This document shows positions 37,277 through 45,913 of a DNA stretch of 64,000 bases, piece by piece. This DNA is from Halovibrio salipaludis. GTDB lineage: Bacteria; Pseudomonadota; Gammaproteobacteria; Pseudomonadales; Oleiphilaceae. The notes under the pieces are model-generated. The model saw only the letters and a program-made list of their open reading frames with translations, was not told the DNA's origin and did no database searches. Each line of letters begins with the position of its first letter. Within the stretch, counting starts at the first letter, position 1. The stretch is from the NCBI RefSeq assembly GCF_002286965.1, contig NZ_NSKD01000001.1, positions 372,001 to 436,000 of the forward strand, read 5' to 3'. Both the position numbers and the translations under genes were made by a program.

Positions 37277-39421
37277 TCAAAGCCGGTAGCGGTGATAGTG
37301 CCCCAGCCACTGGATCACCTTCTGCGGCGCATGCGCCTTCTTCCACTCCCCGGCCGTGAACTTCACGCTCTCGTTCCAGGTCGGGTAGGGGTGGATGGTG
37401 CCCAGGATCTTGTTGAGGCCGATCCCGTGCTTCATGGCCAGGATGAACTCGGTCAGAAGCTCGCCGCCGTGTTCACCCGCCACGGTCGCGCCCAGGATCT
37501 TATCCTTGCCGCGGCGAGTGATGACCCTGATGAAGCCATGATCCTCGCTCTCGGCGATGGCGCGGTCCAGGCCGTCCAGGCCATAGGTGGTGACTTCGTA
37601 GTCGATGCCCTGTTCCCGGGCCTCCGCTTCACTGAGCCCGACTCGCCCGACTTCCGGTGAAGTGAAGGTCACCCAGGGAGTGACCGAGTAATCCACACTG
37701 AAACGCTTGAACTGGCCGAAGAGCGCGTTGACCGCCGCATGCCAGGCCTGGTGTGCCGCCATGTGCGTGAACTGGTAAGGGCCCGCGACGTCGCCGCAGG
37801 CGAAGATGTTGGGGTAGATCACGCTCAGGTCGTCGCTGGTCGGAACGGTTCCCTGTGGGCCGGGTTCAATATTCAGGGCCTCAAGCCCCAGGCCTTCGGT
37901 GTTGCCCTTGCGGCCAACGGCCACCAGGACCCGGTCGAACGGTATCCGTACCGTTTCGCCACCGTGCTCGCAGTAGACCACCCGCTCGCCGTCTTCGACC
38001 GCGAACCGGCTGGCCTTGTGGCCAAGACGGACATCCACGCCTTCCTCACGGAAGCGATTGAGGACCAGCTCCGACACATCGGTATCCTCACGCGGAAGGA
38101 GTCGGTCCCCCTGTTCAATCTGGGTCACATGGGTGCCCAGCCGCGCAAAGGCCTGACTGAGCTCAGACCCGATGGGACCGCCACCGAGCACCACCAGACG
38201 CCCCGGCTGTTCTTCAATCTCCCAGAGGTTCTCCGAGGTCAGCGGCTCGACCTCCTCGATACCGGGGATCGGCGGCACGAACGGCTTGCCACCGGTGGCG
38301 ATGACCACGGTCCGGGTGGTGATGCGGCGTTTGGCGCCGTTTTCATCCAGCTCAATCTCCCAGGGGGTGACGAAGCGGGCGGAACCCTGGATGCAGTCGA
38401 CACCCAGGCTGGTGAACCGCTCCACCGAGTCATTGGGTTCAATGGTCCGGATCACGCTGTGAATCCGCTTCATAACGCTGGCGAAGGGGACTTTCGGCTC
38501 ACTGGCCTCCAGGCCGTACCGGTCCGCCTGGCGCATCATCTGGGCGACCCTGCCCGAGCGGATCAACGCCTTGGAGGGTACGCAGCCGGTGTTGAGGCAA
38601 TCACCGCCCATTTTCCCGCGCTCCACCAGTGCTACTTTCGCGTTGACGGTGGCGCCAATGTAGGCGGAAACCAGACCGGCACTGCCGCCGCCGATCACGA
38701 CCATGTTGTAGTCAAAGCGCTCCGGCTTCGGGAAATCCGCATAGAGCCGCTTCTTCTGGATGCGACCCACCACAAACCTGGCAATGAGCGGGAAAACGCC
38801 CAGAAGGACGAAGGACAGCAGCAACTCAGGGGAGATAATGTCACCCATGCTCTCGATCTGCGCGAGCTGGGTGCCGGCATTCACGAAAACCGCGGTGCCG
38901 GGCAGCATGGCGAGCTGGCTCACCCAGTAGAAGGTCCAGGTTTTCATCCCGGTCAGACCCAGGACGATGTTGATCACGAAGAATGGAAAGACCGGGATCA
39001 GGCGCAGCGTGGCCAGATAGAAAGCACCGTCCCGCTGGATGCCATCATCGATCTTCTTCAGATAGCCCGCGTAGCGCTTCCTGAGAGTGTCCCGGAAGAG
39101 GAAGCGCGCCACCAGGAACGCCAGGGTCGCGCCAATGGTGGAGGCGAAGGAGATCACCAGTAAGCCCCAGCCAAACCCCAGGAGCGCACCACCGGCCAGG
39201 GTCATGACAGCGGCGCCTGGCAGGGAAAGAGCGGTAACAGTGACGTAGATGACAAAGAACAGCGAAAGACTGACAAGCAGATTCTGCTCGATCAGCGCTG
39301 CAAGATTCGCCTGATGGTCCTTGAGCACCCCAAGTTCCAGAAAACGGCCCAGATCGAAAACGAAAAAGACGCCAATCAACAGCACAATCGTGCCAGCAAT
39401 CACTTTCTTGCTGTTACTCAT
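37277..39421 (-). CDS. VTT (DedA-like) membrane domain fused to FAD disulfide oxidoreductase
   Basis: 714 residues from an ATG at 39421 with AAGGAA upstream. The first 225 residues are a VTT/TVP38 membrane domain (LSLPGAAVMTLAGGALLGF, FPFFVINIVLGLTG). The rest is a class I disulfide oxidoreductase like MerA and dihydrolipoamide dehydrogenase: FAD motif VVIGGGSAGLVSAYIGA, redox pair GGDCLNTGCVPSKAL, NAD motif VVLGGGPIGSELSQAF, FACGDVAGP and the dimer-interface IHPYPTWNES. The oxidoreductase half lacks the MerA metal-binding C-terminal Cys pair. It probably moves electrons at the membrane; substrate unknown. Confidence 0.9.
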   Translation of the reverse strand: MSNSKKVIAGTIVLLIGVFFVFDLGRFLELGVLKDHQANLAALIEQNLLVSLSLFFVIYVTVTALSLPGAAVMTLAGGALLGFGWGLLVISFASTIGATLAFLVARFLFRDTLRKRYAGYLKKIDDGIQRDGAFYLATLRLIPVFPFFVINIVLGLTGMKTWTFYWVSQLAMLPGTAVFVNAGTQLAQIESMGDIISPELLLSFVLLGVFPLIARFVVGRIQKKRLYADFPKPERFDYNMVVIGGGSAGLVSAYIGATVNAKVALVERGKMGGDCLNTGCVPSKALIRSGRVAQMMRQADRYGLEASEPKVPFASVMKRIHSVIRTIEPNDSVERFTSLGVDCIQGSARFVTPWEIELDENGAKRRITTRTVVIATGGKPFVPPIPGIEEVEPLTSENLWEIEEQPGRLVVLGGGPIGSELSQAFARLGTHVTQIEQGDRLLPREDTDVSELVLNRFREEGVDVRLGHKASRFAVEDGERVVYCEHGGETVRIPFDRVLVAVGRKGNTEGLGLEALNIEPGPQGTVPTSDDLSVIYPNIFACGDVAGPYQFTHMAAHQAWHAAVNALFGQFKRFSVDYSVTPWVTFTSPEVGRVGLSEAEAREQGIDYEVTTYGLDGLDRAIAESEDHGFIRVITRRGKDKILGATVAGEHGGELLTEFILAMKHGIGLNKILGTIHPYPTWNESVKFTAGEWKKAHAPQKVIQWLGHYHRYRL

Positions 39422-39659
39422 CCTTGCATTCCTTCTGGTAATGAATAGCTCGCTGATAGTCCGACGCGAACCGGTCGATGACGTTACAGGTATCGGCGTA
39501 TTAAAAGCCACCAGCCGGATACGTATTCAACACCTTCGCCGATCCACGACAGCTTGGATCTTCTGGCGCGCACTCCCGGTGTGAATGGTTTTTTTACGCC
39601 ACTACGACCAAGCCGTTATGATTCAGAACGGTCAATGATGCTTGCGGGCGACTCTATCC
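39422..39659. other. Divergent intergenic region
   Basis: 238 bp between the divergent oxidoreductase and ECF sigma genes. It must hold promoters for both, but I see no strong sigma-70 pair, no hairpin and no small gene with a ribosome site. Confidence 0.4.
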
Positions 39660-40274
39660 ATGGAACAGGCGATAACGGACGAACAACAACTTATCGAAAG
39701 GCTGCGCCAGCGTGATTCCGCGGCCTTCCACGAGGCGGTTCAGCGCTTCTCCGGTGCCATGCTGGCAACGGCCCGCAGCATGCTCGATCCTTCAACCGCT
39801 GAAGACGTGGTTCAGGAGACCTGGGTTGCCGTGGTGGATGCCATCGATGGTTTTGAGGGCCGTTCGGCTCTCAAGACGTGGTTGTGCACCATCACCGCCA
39901 ACCGCGCCCGCAACCGCTTACGCCGTGGCAGGCGGGAAACGCTGACGGACTTCCAGTCACCACTGGACCCCGCTCTCGAGACCCGTTTCAATGAGGGTGG
40001 CGGATGGTCTCAGCCAACCCGGCCCTGGGGATCCGAATCGGCCGATGAGCTTCTTGAGAACGAAGCCCTTAAGGACTGCCTTAACAAGCATTACGAGGCT
40101 CTCACGGAAACCCAGCGTGCGGTGTTGATGATGCGCGACATCCAGCAGATGGCGTCTGAAGACGTCTGCCGCATTCTGGGCCTTTCGAATTCCAACCTGC
40201 GCGTTACCCTTCATCGGGCCCGACAGAAACTGTTCACCATGATTGAAGGCTTCCGGGAGACGGGCGAATGCTGA
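39660..40274 (+). CDS. ECF-type RNA polymerase sigma factor
   Basis: 204 residues from an ATG at 39660 (a TTG at 39642 is in frame but less likely). Region 2 is AAFHEAVQRFSGAMLATARSML...AEDVVQETWVAVVDAIDGFEGRSALKTWL (read in parts) and region 4 is LTETQRAVLMMRDIQQMASEDVCRILGLSNSNLRVTLHRARQKL; no region 1 or 3, as in ECF factors. It overlaps by 7 nt a gene with an anti-sigma zinc domain, the usual partner arrangement. The target promoters are unknown. Confidence 0.92.
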   Translation: MEQAITDEQQLIERLRQRDSAAFHEAVQRFSGAMLATARSMLDPSTAEDVVQETWVAVVDAIDGFEGRSALKTWLCTITANRARNRLRRGRRETLTDFQSPLDPALETRFNEGGGWSQPTRPWGSESADELLENEALKDCLNKHYEALTETQRAVLMMRDIQQMASEDVCRILGLSNSNLRVTLHRARQKLFTMIEGFRETGEC

Positions 40275-41110
40275 AATGCAACGAGGTCACGGCCCTGGCC
40301 AGCGACTGGCTGGACAGCGAGCTGACGTTCACGGAGCGCATGCGCATTCAGGTGCATCTTCTGATGTGCCGCCACTGCCGGAACTTTGTGGATGGCATGG
40401 CTGCCACCCGCAACGCAGTACGCGCCGGTATCCCGGAGGAGGCGCCCTACACGGCGGACCTTGAAACACGCATCCAGAACCGGCTGGATCAGCGACTTAC
40501 AGGGGAGGCCATCAGGGCTGAACCGTCACAGGCACACGCCTCAGCCGGTAACGACAGGGTTTTCCAGCCCGTCGGCGACAGTGATGACGCGCGCGTACAG
40601 GCGGTGTTCGCGGATATCCGCGACCATGAGGGATATGTTCCCAACCTGTTCCGCAGTTATGCCCACAACCCGGAACAGCTGGAGCAGGTATGGGGTCGTG
40701 TGCGCAGCCTGATGTTCGGTGGGCGGCTCTCGGCGACACTCAAGAACGCCATCGCAACGCTGATTTCCCAGGACAACGGCTGCGATTACTGCGTTTATCA
40801 CCACCACCGGATGCTGTGCCGACTTGGTATCAACACCAATACACTCAAGCGTTTCCTGGCGACGGCTCAGGCGGATTTCCTGGATGAGCGCGAACAGGCA
40901 CTGCTCAGGCTGGTCCGCGAAGCCAACCGGAACCCACACCAGGTTCCCCCGGAGCTGCTGGAAGAAGCCCGCGCAGCAGGCGCTGACGATGACAATATCA
41001 TCGAGGCAATGAGCGTGATGGAACTCTACGCGGGCTTCAATCGACTACTGGATTCATTCCGGATCCCGATTGAATCGGAGTTCGCCGACGCACAAGGGTC
41101 TTCCCTGTAA
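40268..41110 (+). CDS. Anti-sigma zinc-finger domain fused to AhpD/carboxymuconolactone decarboxylase-like domain
   Basis: 280 residues, soluble. Residues 1-55 are a zf-HC2 anti-sigma domain with the ZAS motif H-x3-C-x2-C in HLLMCRHCRNF plus an earlier cysteine in KCNEV. After a 45-residue linker, residues 100-270 form an AhpD-like peroxidase-related domain with the redox motif DNGCDYCVYHHHRML (C-x2-C followed by His). ZAS proteins hold their ECF partner until oxidised. The fusion suggests direct redox or peroxide sensing. No membrane segment, so it acts in the cytosol. Confidence 0.88.
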   Translation: MLKCNEVTALASDWLDSELTFTERMRIQVHLLMCRHCRNFVDGMAATRNAVRAGIPEEAPYTADLETRIQNRLDQRLTGEAIRAEPSQAHASAGNDRVFQPVGDSDDARVQAVFADIRDHEGYVPNLFRSYAHNPEQLEQVWGRVRSLMFGGRLSATLKNAIATLISQDNGCDYCVYHHHRMLCRLGINTNTLKRFLATAQADFLDEREQALLRLVREANRNPHQVPPELLEEARAAGADDDNIIEAMSVMELYAGFNRLLDSFRIPIESEFADAQGSSL

Positions 41111-41154
41111 CAATCCCCAGAGCCCCGTGTTTTGAGTCAGAGCCGCAGGATCAC

Positions 41155-41799
41155 CTACGGCCCGGCCGTGGCCATGGACTCATCACGCGGTTTCAAGGCG
41201 TGGCGCTGTAGGGCCCCGATCATATCCTCGGCCAGCAGCAGCACCGATTCCGGATCCACACGGCGATGGGCAAAGGTTCTCAGTGCCATGATCTGCGCCT
41301 GCCAGAGTCGAGCCAGACGCACGCAATCGGTCTCCGGGGGCAACTCGCCCAGGCCCCGGGCACGTTCCAGCGTGGCGGTCAGATCGCTTTCAATCCGGTC
41401 AAACAGTTCATTAACCGTTTCGTTCAGCGCCGGCGTATCGGCCGTCGTTTCGAGCAGTGTTTTCACCATCATGCAGGCGGCAACAGGCGCGTCCCCGGCT
41501 CCGGCCTCGCCGGTCGCCTCCGCGGCCAGCTGACGCAGGTAGGCGGTCAGCCCATCCAGCACTCTGTCGTGGGCCTGCAGCACCCGCGCCATGCCATTGA
41601 CCAGCTGTTCGTAATACGTCGTCAGCGCCGCCTGGAACAGGTTCTCCTTGCTGCCAAAGGCGGCATAGATGCTGCCGGGGCGCATGTCCAGAGTGGTTTC
41701 CAGATCCTTGAGCGAACAGGCGTGGTAGCCCCTTTCCCAGAACAGGTGGGCGGCTCGCTGGAGTGTGACCTGGTGGTCGTGTCGCGCGGTTCTTGGCAT
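41155..41799 (-). CDS. TetR/AcrR family repressor
   Basis: 214 residues. The N-terminal helix-turn-helix is typical (TLQRAAHLFWERGYHACSLKDLETTL, MRPGSIYAAFGSKENLF), with a helical ligand domain behind it carrying two cysteines (VAACMMVKT, TDCVRLARL). It is divergent from the AhpD-like gene at 41936, and the 136-bp space between holds three copies of a near-identical palindrome, one 14 bp before its own start. It probably represses itself and the divergent gene. Confidence 0.92.
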   Translation of the reverse strand: MPRTARHDHQVTLQRAAHLFWERGYHACSLKDLETTLDMRPGSIYAAFGSKENLFQAALTTYYEQLVNGMARVLQAHDRVLDGLTAYLRQLAAEATGEAGAGDAPVAACMMVKTLLETTADTPALNETVNELFDRIESDLTATLERARGLGELPPETDCVRLARLWQAQIMALRTFAHRRVDPESVLLLAEDMIGALQRHALKPRDESMATAGP

Positions 41800-41812
41800 A
41801 ACGGGATGCTTT

Positions 41813-41828
41813 TTGAGTGTTCGCTCAA
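41813..41828. promoter_or_regulatory. TetR operator palindrome, copy 1
   Basis: TTGAGTGTTCGCTCAA, a 16-bp imperfect palindrome 14 bp upstream of the tetR start. It shares its half-site TTGAGTG/CGCTCAA with copies 2 and 3. Confidence 0.82.
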
Positions 41829-41835
41829 TTATAAC

Positions 41836-41851
41836 TTGAGTGATCGCTCAA
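41836..41851. promoter_or_regulatory. TetR operator palindrome, copy 2
   Basis: TTGAGTGATCGCTCAA, one mismatch from a perfect palindrome, centred 23 bp from copy 1, i.e. about two helical turns, so dimers could bind on the same face. Confidence 0.85.
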
Positions 41852-41875
41852 CAACAGTTACCCTTACTGTAGTTT

Positions 41876-41891
41876 TTGAGTGATCACTCAA
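41876..41891. promoter_or_regulatory. TetR operator palindrome, copy 3 (perfect)
   Basis: TTGAGTGATCACTCAA, a perfect palindrome that extends by three more A/T pairs on each side (41873-41894). It lies 44 bp before the AhpD-like start and is the likely strongest site controlling that gene. Confidence 0.87.
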
Positions 41892-41935
41892 AAATTGATG
41901 CCAGAATTCCAGCCTGAACAATGTAAGGAGGCTCC

Positions 41936-42487
41936 ATGAGTACATTCCGTCTGCATGATGTGGAAAGCGCCCCAGAGGAATCCAAGCCCATTCTGGAAAA
42001 CTCCCGGAAAACCATGGGCATGATCCCCAACCTGCATGCGGTCCTGGCGGAATCGCCGCAGACGCTGAAAGCGTATGGCACGCTGCACGAACTGTTCAGC
42101 AACACCAGCTTCAACAGGGATGAAATCACCGTCGTCTGGCAGACCATCAACGTTGAAAACGAGTGCACTTACTGCGTACCGGCCCATACCGCCATTGCCA
42201 AGCAGATGGGCGTCTCCGACGACATCTCCCAGGCGTTGCGGGATGAAGCCCCTCTCCCGGATGACAAGCTGGAAGCACTGCGCACCTTTACCCAGCAGGT
42301 CATGGCCAAGCGGGGGAATGTCGAAAAGGCTGACCTGGACGCCTTCTTCAGGGCCGGGTATGGCCATCAGCAAGTGCTGGAAGTGGTGCTCGGACTGGCC
42401 CAGAAGACCATCAGCAACTACGTTAACCACATGGCGGAGACGCCACTGGACGAACCCTTCCAGCCGCTCAGCTGGCAGCGCTCGTAA
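41936..42487 (+). CDS. AhpD-like carboxymuconolactone decarboxylase family protein
   Basis: 183 residues behind an AAGGAGG site. The redox motif is ENECTYCVPAHTAIAK (E-x2-C-x2-C-x3-H), the proton-relay and peroxidatic pair of AhpD-like proteins; the rest is all-helical as expected. It probably reduces an organic peroxide or related electrophile. Expression is likely controlled by the divergent TetR through three operators. A haloacid dehalogenase follows 27 bp later. Confidence 0.9.
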   Translation: MSTFRLHDVESAPEESKPILENSRKTMGMIPNLHAVLAESPQTLKAYGTLHELFSNTSFNRDEITVVWQTINVENECTYCVPAHTAIAKQMGVSDDISQALRDEAPLPDDKLEALRTFTQQVMAKRGNVEKADLDAFFRAGYGHQQVLEVVLGLAQKTISNYVNHMAETPLDEPFQPLSWQRS

Positions 42488-42514
42488 CCCTCTGGCCCAT
42501 CAGGAGAACTCCGG

Positions 42515-43171
42515 ATGACACCGACGCTGGCGTTCGACGTGTACGGCACCCTCGTTGATCCCTCCGGGATGATCGACCACTTACAGACGTATGTCGGTGC
42601 GGAGGCGGAGACCGTCTCCGCCCTCTGGCGACAGAAGCAGGTCGAGTATGCGTTCCGCCGGGGCCTGATGGGGCAGTACGCGGATTTCGGGGTCTGCACG
42701 CGGCAGGCCCTGGATTACGCGTTCCAGTCCGTTGGGCAGCAGCTGGATGATGCCACAGCCGATGCCCTCCTGGCCGCCTACCAGAGCCTTCCGGCCTTTA
42801 ATGACGCTGCGCGCGCACTGGCCGCAATGCAGTCGCATTACCGGCTCTATGCCTTCTCCAACGGTACACCTGAGGCGGTGGAGCGGGTTCTGGTGAATGC
42901 CGGGTTGCGTGACTACCTCACGGGCATTGTCAGTGTTCACGAACTCGGAACCTTCAAACCCAACCCGGCTGTCTATGAGCACGCGCGCAATGCAACCGGA
43001 GCCGGTTCGGGGACACTATGGCTGGTATCCGGCAACCCCTGGGACGTCATTGGTGCACGCTCGGCAGGACTGGAGGCCGCCTGGGTCCAGCGGGACCCCA
43101 GCACGGTGTTTGACCCCTGGGGTATCGAACCTACCAGGATCATCCGGAATCTGGACGAACTCGCACGCTAG
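42515..43171 (+). CDS. Haloacid dehalogenase, type II (HAD superfamily)
   Basis: 218 residues. HAD motifs are complete: nucleophile AFDVYGTLVD, motif II FSNGTPEAV, motif III lysine in GTFKPNPAVYEHA and the dehalogenase-type motif IV SGNPWDVIGARSAGL. These are the signatures of L-2-haloacid dehalogenases, which hydrolyse 2-haloacids to D-2-hydroxyacids. It appears cotranscribed with the AhpD-like gene under TetR control; the haloalkane dehalogenase at 47.3 kb is not contiguous with it. Confidence 0.87.
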   Translation: MTPTLAFDVYGTLVDPSGMIDHLQTYVGAEAETVSALWRQKQVEYAFRRGLMGQYADFGVCTRQALDYAFQSVGQQLDDATADALLAAYQSLPAFNDAARALAAMQSHYRLYAFSNGTPEAVERVLVNAGLRDYLTGIVSVHELGTFKPNPAVYEHARNATGAGSGTLWLVSGNPWDVIGARSAGLEAAWVQRDPSTVFDPWGIEPTRIIRNLDELAR

Positions 43172-43374
43172 CCTCAGGTGCGTTCATCATTCCGATCAAG
43201 ATACACGCCATTCCATGTCCAAAGCGTTACAGCGCCGGTACGAAAGAGCGGGAAAACCGTGTTCTTTCTGATCACGCTGGAACAGACCGAAAAGGGCAGG
43301 TGCCCGGCACTGTAACGAAGCGCCAACCAGCATGTCCCTGTCGTCCATTCCATCCGTACAACTGGGAGCCAGGC

Positions 43375-44235
43375 ATGCCGATCACCCGATACTCTACCGG
43401 CGCTATCATGGCCACACTGATGGGAGGCCTTGTCACTCCTGTCCATGGCCAACCACTCGCGGAGACCTATACGCCTTACCAGAAGCTGTTGAACGACTAT
43501 CTGGTTGAGCAACGCACGGACACGGGCGGTCTCGTCTCCGCGTTCGATTACGAGGCGGCCCTCGAGGACCCGAAAACCAGCAAACGGCTGAAGCAGCAGA
43601 ACCGCCTTCTGGCCAAGTTCGACACCGACACACTCGACAGCCGCGAGAAGGCCCTGGCGTTCTGGAACAATGCCTACAACTATTTCATGATCGAGACCAT
43701 CCTCACCGAAACAGTTGATGGCGGGCTGGTGGACTCGGTCTGGGATTATGGCGGGCGCTACAACCCATTCCGCGACAGCGTCTTCCAGTGGCAGGAACAC
43801 CGAATCGGCGATGCACACTACAGCCTGGACCAGATCGAAAAGGATATCCTTCTTGGCGAGTCCTTCGAAAACAAAGGCTGGAAAGAAGCGCGGGTCCATT
43901 TCACTGTCAACTGCGCTTCCGTTGGCTGTCCGCCTCTGCGGGAAACCCTGTACACCGCTGACAACATCGAGCGGCTCATGACGGAGAACACCCGTTTTGC
44001 GATGCAGACCGAACGACAGATGCGGATTGAGGGCGACACACTTTACCTCAGTCAGCTTTTCGATTGGTACAGCGGCGACTTCGAGGCCGAAGGCGGGTCC
44101 ATCCGGGATTTCATAGGGGACTATACGGGCCAGGACATTACGGAGGCTGTTGCTGACACCGACACCATCCGCTTTATTGATTACGACTGGTCGCTGAACA
44201 AGCCCTCCAATTTCCCTGAACTCAAAACCCGCTGA
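43375..44235 (+). CDS. Secreted DUF547 protein
   Basis: 286 residues from the ATG at 43375 with a GGGAG site. A signal peptide (TGAIMATLMGGLVTPVHG) precedes a DUF547 domain: ALAFWNNAYNYFMIETIL, the ARVHFTVNCASVGCPPL core with its conserved Cys and His, and FDWYSGDFEAEGGSIRDFI. DUF547 proteins have a papain-like look and unproven function. Monocistronic, with a 203-bp gap upstream in which I see no gene. Confidence 0.87.
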   Translation: MPITRYSTGAIMATLMGGLVTPVHGQPLAETYTPYQKLLNDYLVEQRTDTGGLVSAFDYEAALEDPKTSKRLKQQNRLLAKFDTDTLDSREKALAFWNNAYNYFMIETILTETVDGGLVDSVWDYGGRYNPFRDSVFQWQEHRIGDAHYSLDQIEKDILLGESFENKGWKEARVHFTVNCASVGCPPLRETLYTADNIERLMTENTRFAMQTERQMRIEGDTLYLSQLFDWYSGDFEAEGGSIRDFIGDYTGQDITEAVADTDTIRFIDYDWSLNKPSNFPELKTR

Positions 44236-44398
44236 AAACCGCCATTGCTCAGCACTGGACAGACCAGCGGCTGATCCAGCCTGCCAGGTCAAAGGATCAG
44301 GGCCTCGACCACCACAATGCCGGCAGTTACCTCTGTAACAGGGGGCCTGTCCATGTGTCGTATATCATAAGTCCACACCCAAATCATCCGGAGGCCTC

Positions 44399-44821
44399 AT
44401 GCATCACAACATTGAGCAGCGTTTGCCCATAGCACTTTTTACCCTGCGACTGGGCGTTTTCATTGTCATGCTCATGTGGACCCTCGATAAATTCGTGCAG
44501 CCTGAACACTCGGCGGGCGTTTTCGCGAACTTCTACGGGCTGTCCGGGCTGGGCCCCAGCATCTTCATGATCCTTGGTATCGCCCAGCTGGTACTGGTCC
44601 TCGCCTTTGTGGCAGGCGCTTTCCGGCGGCTGACCTATGGACTCGTGTTTCTCCTGCACGCGGTATCCACTTTCTCCTCCTGGGCCAAGTACCTGGACGC
44701 CTTCAACAACCTACTTTTCTTCGCCGCGTGGCCCATGTTGGCCGCGTGCTTTGCGCTCTACCTGCTAAGGGATCAGGACACCCTGTTCAGCGTCGACGCG
44801 GCGCGCAAACCCGGGCGGTGA
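44399..44821 (+). CDS. DoxX-like small membrane protein
   Basis: 140 residues with four membrane helices; the first half (TLRLGVFIVMLMWTLDKFVQPEH) and LGIAQLVLVLAFVAGAFRRLTYG follow the DoxX-type pattern. Start supported by GGAGG 5 nt upstream. Family assignment is by pattern only. The NrtS-like gene begins 13 bp later. Confidence 0.65.
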   Translation: MHHNIEQRLPIALFTLRLGVFIVMLMWTLDKFVQPEHSAGVFANFYGLSGLGPSIFMILGIAQLVLVLAFVAGAFRRLTYGLVFLLHAVSTFSSWAKYLDAFNNLLFFAAWPMLAACFALYLLRDQDTLFSVDAARKPGR

Positions 44822-44834
44822 GGGCAATACCCAC

Positions 44835-45134
44835 ATGAACTACAGACCATCCGGCATCAGCCGACTGCCGCATCAATGCCGGCGAGCCCTGGTGCTCGCC
44901 GTCAGCGACGGGACCCCATGGCGCGCACTCAAGCTTGCCGCGGTAATCGGAACACTGCTGGTGTTCATCAATCAGTGGGAGGCCCTGGTGGGAGAGGCGG
45001 AACTGTCCCTGGCCAAGACCGTTCTCACATTCCTTATACCGTATCTGGTTTCCACCTACACATCGGTTTCCAAGGACCTGCAGCGCCCTGAGCGGGAAGC
45101 TGTTCACAAAAGCCAGTCGCACGTCCGCACCTGA
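44835..45134 (+). CDS. NrtS-like small membrane protein
   Basis: 99 residues. Two hydrophobic helices (LKLAAVIGTLLVFINQWEALV and KTVLTFLIPYLVSTYTSV) with the INQ and IPYLVSTY motifs of NrtS, a small nitrate/nitrite transport-associated protein. The match is from memory of the family pattern. No nitrate assimilation gene is adjacent, so transport is an inference. Confidence 0.6.
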   Translation: MNYRPSGISRLPHQCRRALVLAVSDGTPWRALKLAAVIGTLLVFINQWEALVGEAELSLAKTVLTFLIPYLVSTYTSVSKDLQRPEREAVHKSQSHVRT

Positions 45135-45175
45135 AGCACTATGCTGCCCCCTGAAACAGTGATCCTAGGGGAAAT

Positions 45176-45913
45176 GTGCCATTGCTGGATGTCCGACGCA
45201 TTCTGCCTTTCATCCTTGTACTGACCATGCTCGTGCTTACTCCGGCATCAGCCGATAACGGGCAGCGGCCGGTTCTGCAGGGCGCCTACATCGAATTCCC
45301 GCCCCTGACGTACACCGGCGGGCAGGGAAGACCGGCTGGCCCCTATATGAAGGCGGCCAATCGCCTCGCGCATGAAGCCGGTTACAGGATCGAATGGCGC
45401 AGCCTGCCCATCGACCGGATCTACCTGTATCTGCGCGAAGGGAAGCTGGATCTGTGGCTGGGGTCACAGGGTGTGCCCGCCCTCTCGGAGTGGACACGGG
45501 AGCCGGACTTCTCGTTCCGGGATATACGCCTGCACGCCTATCATCTTGAAGAGACCGGGCCAGTATCCGACATCACGGACCTTAAGGGCAGTCACCTGAT
45601 CCGGATCCGGGGGTACACCTACATGAACCAGCTTGACCCGGTAATGGAAGCCGAGAAAACACGGGTTGACCAGGCCTCAACGCACCTGGCCGGCCTGCGT
45701 ATGCTGAAGGCAGGGCGTGGTGACTACCTGCTGGATTTTGAGGCGCCGGTAACCGAAGCCCTGGAGGAACTCCCGTTCCCGGAGATCGCACACAGCCCCC
45801 TCACCTCCTGGGGTACCACACTGGTATTCTCACGGAAAACGGAGGACGTCGAGCGCATCATCCGGGATTTTGAGGGCGCCTGGTCCGAGGAGGCCCATTC
45901 CCTCAGGCATTGA
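45176..45913 (+). CDS. Periplasmic solute-binding-like protein (SBP family 3 fold)
   Basis: 245 residues with a GTG start and a signal peptide (RRILPFILVLTMLVLTPASA). The mature protein has the extracellular solute-binding family 3 pattern (FPPLTYTG...GPYMKAANRLAHEAGYRIEWRSLPIDRIYLYLREGKLDLWLG read in parts). No transporter genes adjoin, so it may be an orphan receptor or sensor rather than an ABC component. It overlaps the convergent macrodomain gene by 11 bp. Confidence 0.78.
   Translation: MPLLDVRRILPFILVLTMLVLTPASADNGQRPVLQGAYIEFPPLTYTGGQGRPAGPYMKAANRLAHEAGYRIEWRSLPIDRIYLYLREGKLDLWLGSQGVPALSEWTREPDFSFRDIRLHAYHLEETGPVSDITDLKGSHLIRIRGYTYMNQLDPVMEAEKTRVDQASTHLAGLRMLKAGRGDYLLDFEAPVTEALEELPFPEIAHSPLTSWGTTLVFSRKTEDVERIIRDFEGAWSEEAHSLRH

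Noticed and set aside
37739-39163. Long antisense open frame opposite the oxidoreductase
   Set aside because: Same histidine-rich shadow pattern; no motif, while the minus strand carries intact FAD and NAD motifs.
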